From Aquilaria yunnanensis (taxonomy: Eukaryota; Streptophyta; Magnoliopsida; Malvales; Thymelaeaceae): 64,000 bases of DNA. Location: contig CM077599.1 in assembly GCA_039654915.1 (NCBI GenBank), positions 9,798,501 to 9,862,500 on the forward strand, written 5' to 3'. The translations under genes were made by a program, and so were the position numbers. How positions within the stretch are numbered: the first letter of the stretch is position 1; every line of letters begins with the position of its first letter. Shown piece after piece: positions 48,201 to 58,812 of this stretch. The notes beneath the pieces are model-generated. The model ran no database searches. It worked only from the letters and a program-made list of their open reading frames with translations, and was not told where the DNA came from.

Positions 48201-48902
48201 TGGCCCTAGGGTGTGTGGGGTTGATGGCAAAAAATAGACAACCGGGAGGCGTTTGAATCTGTAGTAATGAATATATTAGGGTCTAGGGTGTGTGGGCACC
48301 CAATCAAAGATGCACATCCAGCCTTTTGTAGTAATAAATATACTGTGTGTTTAATTACGATCCTTCTTTTTGAGGATGTTACCAAGTGGTTTTTAAAGCC
48401 TGGGAAATGAGGATTAAAAATGAGTGTCGTAAATCAAAACACACCATACATTTGCTATCAGAAACATTTTTTTACTAAAAATAATAAGTAATTGCTCACT
48501 TTTACATATTTAGATGCAGTCATCTAATTGTTGAGTTGGGTAAAGTTGAATTATCCTGTATTGACAAAGCAACGATCGAGACAATAAAAAATAAAAAAGG
48601 ACAAAGAAAAACTGAACAAAAGCTTTCGATTCCTAACCCAGCGGCCAAGATAGGAATTGGGAGCCTCCTTCGTCACTTCAAAATGTACAAAATCTCACAC
48701 ACAACACAACATGCAGTATGTTATGTGTTAAAATGAAATCTCCTTCTAAACATATGCTCTGAAATCTAAATCTTCATTACTTCTTCACCTTTCCAGGAAC
48801 CCAGACAACTCCACCGAAAAGAAAAAAAAAAGAAAGAAAAAAGAAAACAAAGAAAGAAGAAGAAGAAACAGGGAAACAAAGGCGTATCTACTTTCCAGTG
48901 CG
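48201..48902. other. Spacer and probable 3' UTR of the X8 gene
   Basis: The A- and G-rich stretch 48815-48880 lies just past the stop of the X8 gene. Nothing else is recognised. Confidence 0.4.
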
Positions 48903-49739
48903 TCAACTTCCCATGTATAACAGCAGCAAAATCAAAGCAATCTTCCACCAGAAAAAGCTTGGCTTACGATCAGACACAGCAAAAGAGCCTACATATCTGT
49001 CAAAACACGAACAAAATCTGAGATTTTCAGAGACATGGGTGCAAAAAAAAAAAAAAAACTCTCAAATTCATGGACATACCCAGATGCTGCATATGAACAC
49101 TTCCCATAGCCTAAACACAAGCAGCGAAAAAAGAAGTTCAGCCAGATTCATGTCAAGTTGCAACAGAAAGAAACATAGAAAAGCTGAAACGGAAGACAAA
49201 ATTGTCAGGGTTTGGCTTGAAAAAGCAGAACAGAGAGCCATTTTTTACTTGGGTTGTTTTTGGTGATTCTAGCAGTCCCTCCAAAGTTACAAGCAATGTC
49301 GGAGTTCCCGTTCTGCTGGTAATAATTGTTGAAAGCGTAGGAGGCGTGGGAGACAAGTGTGTCTGGCTCGAAACACCCGCCGCCCTCCTGGATCTCGCGG
49401 CAGTTGGCCATTCCGAGCCCACAGGCCCAGTCCAGCGCGTTCTGGAGGTCCACCTGCGAAACTCCCGGCAGAGCCACGCACCAGGTCGTCCCGTCCAGGA
49501 AAGTTGTGTTGCCTTCCGGCGGCGACAATGTCGTCACCGGAACCGCCACCTCCTCCTTCTCCTCCACAGGCGCCGCTCCTGCCGTCACATCATTCACACA
49601 ACAATACAAATTTGTCCTTGGGTCTAAAACATTTGTCCTTGGGTCTAAAACATTTCAAAAGCAGAGGAACAAGAAGAAACACACCAAAAGTGCAAACTAT
49701 GAGCGAGAGAGAGAGAATGATGAGAGCTTTGTTTCTCAT
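48903..49739 (-). CDS. X8 (CBM43) domain protein with a C-terminal hydrophobic tail
   Basis: X8 domains bind beta-1,3-glucan (callose). Small proteins of this form include the plasmodesmata callose-binding (PDCB) family at the cell wall. Four exons join in phase: 49685-49739, 49249-49578, 49080-49110 and 48903-48996, giving 169 residues. Residues 1-19 are a signal peptide (MRNKALIILSLSLIVCTFG). An acidic and Pro/Thr stretch follows. The X8 domain (about 50-133) starts 'TWCVALPGVSQVDLQNALDWACG' in shape and keeps six Cys (52, 71, 78, 87, 115, 133) plus 'SYAFNNYYQ' and 'ACNFGGTA'. The tail 'FFWWKIALILLLLYMGS' is hydrophobic and could be a membrane anchor or a GPI signal. Exon 3 is only 31 bases. 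Whether it is a true PDCB or another X8 subgroup is open. Confidence 0.85.
49603..49653. repeat. 20-bp tandem duplication in intron 1 of the X8 gene
   Basis: TTTGTCCTTGGGTCTAAAAC occurs twice in a row at about 49611-49651, within the intron between exons 1 and 2. Confidence 0.8.
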
Positions 49740-50769
49740 TGTTGATTCCTCCAGTCACAGAGCTCTCTGAAACGCTTGGTACTTCAGTTTGTTACTTGCC
49801 CTTGAAATCTGAGAGTGGGTGGGGATAGTAAAAGAAGAGTATAAATGCAGAGGAATCAGGAGTTGCTTCCATGGGAATTATGTGGTCTCTTTTTTGTTTG
49901 CTTCTCTTAATGGTTTTTCCGGTTTAATAATGGTACTAAATCTATAATTATTGTTGTAAATTGGTCCCTAATCTTCCTTTTGTCGCATATTGACCCCAAA
50001 TTTTTAAAATCTATTGCATATTCATCTCTATTGTGTAAAATTTGCTAACTCTGACCTAACTATAAAACAACAAAATTTTTAAGTTGTAATTTAAACTATT
50101 TAGTAAATATTTTCTAGTAAATTCAAATTATGCAATTTTTTATATTTAATAAATTATTTAAGTTATTGATTTTTTTTCCCTCTCTATAAATGAGCTTTAT
50201 GTGCTACTCAGTCTTCCCATGGAGCAAGTAGGGGTGAAAGTCGGGTTAGATTTATTTGGCTTGGGTCAAACCCAAACTAAATTCAGCCAACTTTTACCCC
50301 AAATACTATGGTCTAAACCCAACCCAAATTTATAAAGGGCCCAACCTAACGTGATCTAAACCTGACAAATTCATATTTAGAAGGCAAAATTCGGATTAGG
50401 CCTGAATTAGCCTAGCAGTAGGAGTAGATGGTGTGTGCAAATGATGAAATTGACAAAGGGGCATGGTTCACTGAAGGCGTTGAGGACAGGGGATGAAAGG
50501 ATGAGTCAAAAAAGCATGGAGAATGGAATCAATGAAGGGGTGCAATTCACTATAAGCATTGAGGAGGAAAGTGGGGGTTGGGTCGACAGTAAGCATGGAG
50601 GACAAAATGAGTGAAAGCGCGTGATTTATTGATAGTAGTGAGGGCAATTTCAAAGAAAAGGTGAGAGTAACGTCGCATGAGTCATGACTACATTGAGATG
50701 AGATAAGCAAAGGCTGAGGAAGGGTTATGTTTACGTTCGTATACTGTGCTGTAGCATTAGGCCTAGGAA
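49740..50769. other. Upstream region of the X8 gene, then spacer
   Basis: 49740-49900 is probably promoter and 5' UTR. 50220-50420 is rich in GGGT/ACCC words (for example GGGTCAAACCCAAAC) and may be an element edge. No gene is recognised. Confidence 0.4.
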
Positions 50770-50979
50770 CAGGGGCGTATCTATGAAGGGACGGGGGGTG
50801 GCAGCTGCCCCCCTAGAATTTGGAAAAAATTTATGGGGTAGGTAGTATGTGATATAATTGTAGGAAAATTAAAGTTAGGTACCTATATGTAAGTTTTAAA
50901 ATTAATGGAGGACTTTTAGATGGTTTAACCTTTTTCTAAATGATTTTAACAATCCGGTGCATTTCTTTTGTTCACCTTT

Positions 50980-51916
50980 GGCCAAAATACATCTTCAGCC
51001 TTCAAACTCGGATGACCAGGACACTTAGCTCCTTGGACTTCAACTTGAGCTAACTCAGCCCCCAAACTTGGTTAAAGTAGGTCAGTCAACCCCTTTGACC
51101 ATCACGTGCGGTCACGTGATTTCATTAAGTACAACAACGTTTGTCCTCCCAAGTTTGGTGGCACGAATAAATCCTTAGGGTTAGAACTATAACTAAATAT
51201 AAACAACAAGGAGTAAATTTGTATTTATTTTCTACAGATAACAACAAAAATAAAATTATATAACATCTCCCAAACTTTCTGATTTCTTCCTAAACTATCA
51301 TAATTTTATAAACGTTACAAAACACCCATTGTCTTCCTCGGGACTTCTCTGCCCTATTCTAATCCTTATTAAATGCTACGCCCAGAAATCCCCAGGTAAA
51401 GGGCACCGTGTTTCACAATCTCCTCTACTTCAATTAGTACTACTACCATCAATTCGCTGTCCGCCATCTACTGACCTTCGCCATTCCCCGCCTTTTGTCC
51501 TTCGCCCCTCGCCATCAAACGCCCTTCGCCCTTCACCCTTCGCCATCCTTCATCCTTCACAGCCCTTTGCCGTCCGTCGACCTTCGCCCTTCGCCATCTG
51601 CTGCTCTTCACCTTTCACCGGCCTTTGCCCTTTAGCCTTTGCCACCCTTCTTCCTTCACCCTTCGCCCTTCGCATGGCCTCATCGCGTCCTCCCACATGG
51701 CAGGTTCCAACGCCGGAGGAAGACGAGTTGGATTCTGCAGAAAACATGTCGAGACACAGATGAGGTGAACAGCGTTAAAGACAACGATCACGTGACGGCA
51801 CGTGTGGGTCAAAGGGGTTGATTGACCCGTTTAACCAAGTTCAGGGGCTGAGTTGAAGTCCAAGGGGCTAAGTGTCCTGATCATCCGAGTTTGAGGGCTA
51901 AAGATGTATTTTGGCC
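50980..51916. mobile_element. Inverted-repeat element nested in the hAT copy, ~940 bp
   Basis: The left end is GGCCAAAATACATCTT and the right end its exact inverse. The arms match over about 150 bp (CCAGGACACTTAGCTCCTTGG on the left against the inverse near 51860). The interior holds a CCTTCGCC-rich minisatellite (51470-51680) that opens meaningless frames. No clear target duplication is seen. Confidence 0.75.
51470..51680. repeat. Degenerate short repeat of CCTTCGCC type
   Basis: CCTTCGCC or close variants (CCTTCACC, CCTTTGCC) recur about every 8-14 bases. The long frame 51329-51763 arises from this and is not a gene. Confidence 0.65.
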
Positions 51917-52348
51917 TTTCCTTTTTAGTTTCAGTCCAGAGCTCCCCTGTTGTTGCGAATTGTGAATATCACTTGCGATTTGCGATTTGCGAGGCAGTCA
52001 GGTAGAAGACTCCGCCGTACGACGCGCACGGGATTCACTCGGGAACTGCCAGCGGCGGGCCAACCCCCCTGCCCCCCTGCGTCTTCGCTCTTCGCCACTG
52101 AAGCTGATCTGATTTTCCATTCCGATTCCAGTAAGTGAAGGAAGGCTCCGATGTGCGAAGTGAAGTCACGAATGCGATCGGCAACCGCCAGCTGCGGGCC
52201 ACTGGGCCAGCCCCCCTCGCCCCCCCAACTCTATAATCCTGGCTACGCCCCTGCCTAGGAAGAGTGTGGACAAGTAGGTTTGGGTAACTGAGTTGAGCTA
52301 GTAAGTTAGCATATTTTGTTAGGTTGGCTCTAAACTTGCAGCCTGTTC

Positions 52349-52892
52349 ATCTGGTGTTAATGCCAAAGTGTTAACGCATTGTCCATTTTGGATACCTGAT
52401 ATATATCTTAAAACCCCTTGGAAAAAGCCCGAAATTACAGTCAATGCCATTGTCAAAATTGACCTCTCACTGATGTTAGGTTTTACCAGCTAGGGTTGCC
52501 AGGAGGCTAAACAATGAGGGATGTAATTGGGCATCAATGGGATAGAGAGCAGGGTTGGCAAAGGTGGGTAAGTTCATCGGGGAAGGCTGATAGAGGGATT
52601 AGGAATAGCCAATTCATTTAGTGTTAATGCCAATTCATGTGGTGTTAACGCCAAAGCATTAACGCATTTTCCACTTTAGACACCTAACATATATCTTAAA
52701 ACCCCTTGGAAAAGCCCAAAATTACAATCAATGCCATTGTCAAAATTGACCTCCCACTAATGCTAGCTTACATAAGCTTGGGTTGCCAAAAGGCTAGATG
52801 ATGAGGAATGTAATTGGGCATCAACGAGATGAAGAGCAAGGTTAGCGAGGGTAGGCAAGTTCATCGGGGATGACCAATAGAAGGGGTAGGGA
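52349..52892. repeat. Tandem duplication, ~286-bp period
   Basis: Copy 1 (52349-52610) and copy 2 (52635-52892) share TGGTGTTAA, ATATATCTTAAAACCCC, CAATGCCATTGTCAAAATTG and AAGTTCATCGGGGA in the same order. The copies differ at roughly one base in eight by eye. Non-coding. Confidence 0.8.
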
Positions 52893-53984
52893 TAGCAAGA
52901 GTGTATGAAGAAGAAAATAAGGGGGCTCGATGGAGGGTTTTGGCTAATTGATAGAGACGAAGGCCATGGCGGAGGATGATCAAATAGGATGATGAGGTGT
53001 GACCGAAGGCATGAGCAAAGGTTACGGCTCATCATTGAGGTCATGGGCGAAGGCGGCAACCATATGGGGAAATCTAGCTAAAGTGGTAGAGGCGGCGATA
53101 GTGGGGTGAGACGACTAAGAGTATAAGATGAAATTTGATCCATTTGATGAGCCCAAGATGAGTAGAGTCATCCGATCGTCAACTGGCAACCTTTACAACT
53201 GGTGAACAAAGGAATTGAAGGCTATTTTTCTGGGAATGAAATTAGGTCCGATTTGGGTTAAAAATTAACCCAACATTTGACGGTTATTCTTCATCACAAT
53301 TCTCAGTGGCAGGTTACGAGTTGGGGCAACTAGTGGGTTGGGTCAGTTAGGACGGTTGTGAGCAGCCGAGAAGATGGCCCATCGAACGTCAACGGCTAGG
53401 AATTGTGGCGATCGGGTTGCATGTAGTGGCAGTCTTGGATTTTGGGGCAAATGGCGACGATCGGGGAGGTGCTAGAGGCCGAATGATGTAGCATCAGCCA
53501 TATGGAAGGGCTGGTAGAGGCTGAACGGCAACGGTGCTGGAGATTTGTTAACTGGCAGTGGAGGGCAGCGGAGAGGAAAAGCTAGGGTCTTGGGAGTACG
53601 TAGTATAAAACATAGGGGACTAAGTACATACATTTCCCTTTTTTCATGAAATTTCAACCCAGTCCAACAACTCTTAACAATTTGTTACAAATGACTCATA
53701 ATTTTAAGAAAGTGTCAAACATAATCAATAATTCACAATGAAGTCAAATTTGTCCAAAACATTTATATAACCTAAAAATAGGGGTGAGCAAAATTTTGGT
53801 TATATCCAAAATAACCAAATAACTAATTTTTTTTTTAATTTTCGGTTATCAATTTTAGAAATAATTTTAGTTTTTGATTATAACCGAAAACTGATATAGA
53901 AATTCGATTTGGTTTTCAGTTTGCCCAAACTAAAATTCAGTTATTAAGTTTTGGTTAAAACCTAAAAAACTGAAGAAGCACCCT
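52893..53984. other. G-rich spacer
   Basis: Plus-strand G-rich sequence with short frames, none recognised. From about 53785 an AT-rich stretch with a GGGGTGAGCA start could be a hAT end, but no partner end is certain. Confidence 0.4.
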
Positions 53985-55030
53985 GGTCACACATTAGGTA
54001 CCTTCAATGTAATTCGGTCATAATTTAGGTACCTTCAAGGTAACTTAGTAATATTTTCAGGTTACCTTTAATGTGACCCAGTCACAATTTAGGTACCTTC
54101 AAGGTGACCCAGTAATATTTTTAGATTACTTTCAATGTGACCTAGTTACACTTTAAGTACCTTTAAGGTGACCCAGTAATCTTTTTAGGTCACCTTCAAT
54201 GTGACCAGGTCGCAATTTAGGTATCTTTAAGGTGACCCGATAATATTTTTAGGTTACCTTCAATATGACCCGATTACACTTTAAGTACTTTCAAGGTGAT
54301 CCAATGATGTTTTTAGGTTACCTTCAATGTGAACATGTCACAATTAGAGGTGGGACCTGGGTCGGGTCAACCCGGCCCGGTCAAACCCGCCCTGCCCCGC
54401 CCCGGCAAAAGACCGCTAAGATATGGGCCGAATATGGGCCCGAAAGGAGGAGGTGGTGCAAAACGGACCGCCCTGGACCAGGACCCTCCAGGACCTGCCC
54501 CACAAGACCGGACCGCCCCGCCTCGCAAAACCGCCCCTCCCTGCCCCGCCCCGCAGGTTTCTATTATACATGTAGTTTGTATTTGATCTGATTATGTTGT
54601 TCAGCACAGATCACAGGTTTCTATTATTCATTATTTTCGAAACGTTTTTTCCATTTCAAAATGTAAGGTCAATTCCGATTATTTGTACGTGCTGTTTGGT
54701 TTTTTAACTTAATAAAACTTACATCGGATGTAGTGTTTTTTCTTAAAAATATTTATGACATATATAATTAATTATGTTTTTAATTTTTTTTAAAAAAAAA
54801 CTCCAAACCCGCCTCGCTCCGCCCCGGGCCCGGCTCAGGACCTCCCCACCTACAACCGGTCCGTGCCCGGGCCTCAGGACCCAAGCCCAGGACCGGCCGG
54901 GCCGACCCGGTTCCCATCTCTAGTCACAATTTAGGTACCTTCAATGTGACCCAGTAATATTTTTAAATTGTCTTCAATGTGACCCGGTTATACTTTAGGT
55001 GCATTCAATGTTGACCTGCTAGTTTTAGCA
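53985..55030. repeat. 64-bp minisatellite, interrupted by a MITE
   Basis: The unit alternates TTAGGTACCTTCAAGGTGACC and AATATTTTTAGGTTACC-type blocks. Equivalent points lie at 54023, 54088, 54152 and 54216 (spacing 64-65). About 5.5 units lie before 54345 and about 1.5 after 54922. The array continues in register across the insertion. Confidence 0.85.
54345..54922. mobile_element. hAT-type MITE inserted in the minisatellite
   Basis: The terminal repeats are TAGAGGTGGGACCTGGGTCGG and the inverse of TAGAGATGGGAACCGGGTCGG. The 8-bp duplication GTCACAAT lies at 54337-54344 and 54923-54930. The ends are very GC-rich (CCCGGCCCGG) and the middle AT-rich. GTCACAAT is also a minisatellite word, so the duplication could in principle be array sequence, but its exact abutment favours a true target duplication. 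Confidence 0.85.
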
Positions 55031-55709
55031 AATTCGTCGTAACATAATTACAAAAAATTTTATAATTTTTTTAATTAAACTTACTAAAAGGAAAATTAAC
55101 TTAAATTAAATTGCATAAAATATACATTTTTTAATTTAAATTTTAACAAAAATCATAAAAAATAGAATCAATTCAGTCATTTTAGCGTTTGGCCTAACCT
55201 AATCACGCCCTTCTCTATCTTAGAAAAACTACACTTTACCACTTGAATAGTCATTTTTGTCAATTTTTTCTACTATGCCTGTGGGTCAAAATTTCTAATT
55301 GCCAAATAACCTTTGTAAATTGTACAAATCAACCACTATATTCATTTCATGAGATATCCAATCCATTTTCTCCTAAATATATAATATATAGCTAAAGATT
55401 TTCAATTTCTGAATAGTTTCTATTTTAATAATATTTTAATATGTATATTTTTTAGCAATTATTATTATTTTTTTTTTTTGCATAACAATTGAATCTTTGA
55501 GCTAGTGCTTAAGGCTTTTGCTTGTTATTGGGAGATTCAAGTTTCGTTCCCTTATTTCCTCCTTGGCCTCCCTTAGCAATAAGCCTATCACTTTTAAAAA
55601 TAATAATCAAAGGAAAAGTTTTGGAAGACATGATCACATGAAAGCATTGTAAAAAAAAAGCTTGCCAAAATTGGCCAAGTCACCCCTTTAGGATATGTGT
55701 TAAATAATA
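55031..55709. other. AT-rich spacer
   Basis: No gene or repeat is recognised. Confidence 0.5.
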
Positions 55710-55944
55710 CTCCCTCCGACCCGATTTCTTTGATCCATTTGACTTTTTGGGCTAGTTTGACTTGAATTTTTTTATATTATTGTTAGTTAGAAAAAAATTA
55801 AAAAAAATATATTTAGAAACTATAGATCTTGATTTATCATTCACACATAAAAGTTTTTCATTTATATGTTAAAATGTCTAAAATAAAAAATCATAGATTA
55901 ATTGCTGAAAAGTGAATGGTGCAAAGAATTTGGGACGGAGGGAG
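55710..55944. mobile_element. Stowaway MITE, 235 bp
   Basis: TA duplications flank it (55708-55709 and 55945-55946). The terminal repeats are CTCCCTCCGACCC and the inverse of CTCCCTCCGTCCC, the Stowaway consensus. The end block GTGCAAAGAATTTGGGA is shared with the larger elements at 33884 and 61799. Confidence 0.9.
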
Positions 55945-57288
55945 TATTTTATTAAGTGTATTTTTCAACAACTGGATATTTATTCCATTAACATTTTAAT
56001 AATATTTTCCTCAATTTTTAACAATTTTTTCAATAAAATATGCAGACTTTTATATTTATGTACCATTCATATATTTTCCTTTTTTTTTTTCTTTTCTCTC
56101 CTCCTTACCGGTTTTACCTATCTATCCGGTTTCATCTCTTATTCAAAATAGCAATTAATGGCTTGGATTAGGGGAGTAATCGTGCCCCCTTCTTTGGGGG
56201 GTATTGTAAAATCTTCCTATAAAATATTCATCTATTCTCGATGAGGAAGTAGAGTACGGCGAGCCAGCAAAAGCAGGAGCATTGGAGTGTTCCTTTAAAC
56301 TGGCAAAATACTCTATCTGTCCCATTGGAAACATTTACGTGATTTTTTTCACTTCCATCCACACCTTTTAAATGTAAATTAATAAAAATGATAAAAGTAA
56401 ATATTGTGAAAAGGAATGTCCAGTATTTATATTTATTTTTTGTTAAACTATTTGTTTTAAAAAATTTCTAATACTCAACTAACCGTATTACTCTCATTTG
56501 AACTTTCATGTTATAAAGTCCAAAAAGAATCAAACATTTTCTTTTTTCTTTAAAAAGCTTCTAACACTTAGTTTAACTAATAACCCTAATTTAAACTCTT
56601 ACTATATATGAAACCAAGAAGGAATTTTTTTAAATTCTTATTACACATTCACTACACAAAACCTAAATATTTTTTTTTTAATTTTAGTTTTATGTGTAAA
56701 AATAGAAAGAATAATATAAACTATATACATCTTAATCTTTGTATCTAGATAAATGCATCCACAATTTCAGGGCTCTTCTATTACCTCTTTTTAATTAAGA
56801 CAGACACATAATTATAGAAATATCTATGTGCAATTATAGATAATCAAAGATTTATTCAAAGATTCAAGATTCAATTGTCATTTTTTAGGCTTCTTTTCCC
56901 ATGCAACAAAAAAAAAATCTATGTAGCTTCGACAATGGTATTGACATTGTTTGTTACATATTGACAAAAATACCAAAAAAGTCACTATAGTTATGGCTCT
57001 GGACACATTTGTTCACAATAGGTTTGAGTGGTTCCCAATTCATTAGTAATGTCAATGTTTGATGCCAAATCAAGCAATGAAGTTTTGAATTGGGACCAAT
57101 TATATCATCAATGTAATTGACTGAGAGAAATTTCTGCCAAATACTAGAATATTCTATCTAGATATGATTACGTGGCAAATAACTAATGATTGTGTGGCAA
57201 CCAATCGGTTCAAATGGCACGCCAATTAGGCAAAGGTGCAAGAATTATGTGGCATTTGGGGAATTTAGTGGTTTTAATTGATTTAAAG
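55945..57288. other. AT-rich spacer before the gene-fragment cluster
   Basis: TACTCTATCTGTCCCAT near 56310 looks like the start of another CTCCCTCCGTCCC-type MITE, but no right end is clear. No gene is recognised. Confidence 0.45.
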
Positions 57289-57354
57289 ACCTCCACCTTC
57301 TCTTTCGCCGCCTTATCCTTCGGCTCCCCCACCTCCACTGCCAAGCACCTCTTA

Positions 57355-58211
57355 GGGCATCTCCAATAGCTTCTTTAAAATTTCTATAAGATAGGGAAAC
57401 AAAAAGTAAAATCTCTATAATTTTTTTCCTCAAACTCCAACAACTTCCCTATTTTGTAGAATTTTGTATTTATTACATAGCAATTAAATATTATGGATTT
57501 AAAGCAAATTCAAATTAATGACTAGATTAATTATTGTATAATTAAATATTATTAAAAATTTTAAAAATTACTCCTTCCGTTTTACAAAGGATGACTCTTT
57601 TACTTTTTTTACTAAAATTTGACTTAAATATATTTATATTAATTTATATTATAAAAAATTTTAAAAATTATGTTTATAAAATAGTCTTTAGGTTCAATTT
57701 TCATAAAAAAAATTATAATTCTATAAGAAATTTTGAAAAAAAAAATGAAATAATTGTTGATAATTAAATATTGTGCAAAATATACAAATCTACTACCTTT
57801 GTTTCACAAAAAATGACTATTTTAACTTTTTTAACTAAAGTCTGACTTAAAAAAATTCATATTAATTTGTATTATAATTTTTTTAAAAAAAATAAATTTA
57901 TAAAATAGAGTCTTTAAGATACCATTTTCATATAAAAAGTTTATATTTCTATAAGAAATTTTGAGGAAAATAAAATTATGAATTAATTGTTGTGAATAAT
58001 AAATGGGACAACCTTTACGAGAAAGAGATAATGTTATTTTTCATTCCCCAAAAATTTTTAGAGTTTCTGCAGAAATAGGGAATGAGATCTTCTCTCTCAT
58101 CCCATTCCCAATTTTAGAGAATAGGATGGGGAAACTGTTGGAGTAAAAAATGACTTTATATTCTCTAAAATGGAAAAAAACTACAAAATGAAAAAACTGT
58201 TGGAGATGCTC
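57355..58211. mobile_element. Tourist-type (PIF/Harbinger) MITE inside the COG5 fragment
   Basis: The 3-bp target duplication TTA flanks it (57352-57354 and 58212-58214). The ends are GGGCATCTCCAATAG and the inverse of GAGCATCTCCAACAG. Sub-terminal TAGGGAA/TTCCCTA words occur on both sides. At 857 bp it is enlarged by an internal duplication (57571-58010). Confidence 0.85.
57571..58010. repeat. ~222-bp tandem duplication inside the Tourist MITE
   Basis: Copy 1 starts CTCCTTCCGTTTTACAAAGG at 57571 and copy 2 starts CTACCTTTGTTTCACAAAAA at 57793. Both continue with ATGACT, TTTGACTTAAA or TCTGACTTAAA, and TCTATAAGAAATTTTGA. The start resembles a CTCCCTCCGT-type MITE, so a MITE may have inserted and then duplicated. 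Confidence 0.7.
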
Positions 58212-58812
58212 TTACAGTCCATTTGCCTCCTCAATTCCCAACTCTGCTCCCATGTCCTCTCCAATCATACCCAGCTTTTTGCCCAGCTCTTTTCCCTCAA
58301 AAGTGCAGAGCTCTCCTTCTCCACCTTTCAAACATCTATCTCGTTTCTCCAATCTTTTCTTAAACGTGTCTGATTTGAGCTCTTTGATCCCTAATCTTCA
58401 GCTCTCCAATCTTCATCAGACCTCCAAGTTGTTCTCCCATTTCATCGGTGTGATTCACCTTTCCAGTAAGCGTTGTGACCTTATGTCCTTCATTGAAGTA
58501 GAGCCTAAGAAATTGGATCTTGCAAAGGCTGCCCAGATTCATAAAAAACCTTAACCTTGATTCTTGTCTTGATCTTTTCTTCCTAATCCAATTCCGTCAG
58601 AAGAACTTTGATTTGAGACCCTTGAATTTAACCAAAATTTGCTAAGAATTATGAGATTCATGAGGATTTTGAGTTTTGAATTGAGATAATCTGAGAGGGT
58701 TTAAGGTTTCTCAGATGTATGAAATAGAAGTACAGATGTTGGCGCCTTTAAGAAGGGGAAAATGAAGAGGAAATAAAAAACAGAAACCCGTCTTTCCTAA
58801 TGCCAAACTGCC

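Larger units (their letters stand above)
50770..52253. mobile_element. hAT-type non-autonomous element with an exact 8-bp target duplication
   Basis: The ends are CAGGGGCGTATCTATGA and the inverse of CAGGGGCGTAGCCAGGA. CCTAGGAA flanks both sides exactly (50762-50769 and 52254-52261), which is the hAT signature. No transposase remains. About 940 bp of it is a second inverted-repeat element (50980-51916); without that the hAT copy would be about 550 bp. Sub-terminal G/C-runs (GGGGGGTGGCAGCTGCCCCCC) are like those of other plant hAT copies. Confidence 0.88.
57289..58554 (+). pseudogene. COG5: COG5 (Golgi tethering complex subunit 5) N-terminal fragment, split by a MITE
   Basis: 57289-57354 reads 'TSTFSFAAL', then 'GSPTSTAKHLL'. 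After the MITE, 58215 onward reads 'QSICLLNSQL', 'FSLKSAELSFSTFQTSISFLQ' in shape, then 'LQLSNLHQTSKL' and 'EPKKLDLAKAAQIH'. This order follows the N-terminal part of plant COG5, a subunit of the conserved oligomeric Golgi complex for retrograde vesicle tethering. Removing the MITE with one TTA copy restores the frame. A frameshift near 58370 and the loss of everything after 'KAAQIH' make it a pseudogene. There is no start codon or promoter evidence. Confidence 0.8.

Noticed and set aside
51329..51763. 144-codon proline-rich open frame
   Set aside because: It arises from CCTTCGCC repeats inside an inverted-repeat transposon and has no domain.
54265..54591. 108-codon GC-rich open frame
   Set aside because: It spans minisatellite and hAT MITE sequence; the composition explains its openness.
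53785..55213. A larger hAT element enclosing the minisatellite
   Set aside because: A TAGGGGTGAGCA-like left end is visible, but the right end is not convincing and no 8-bp duplication was found.
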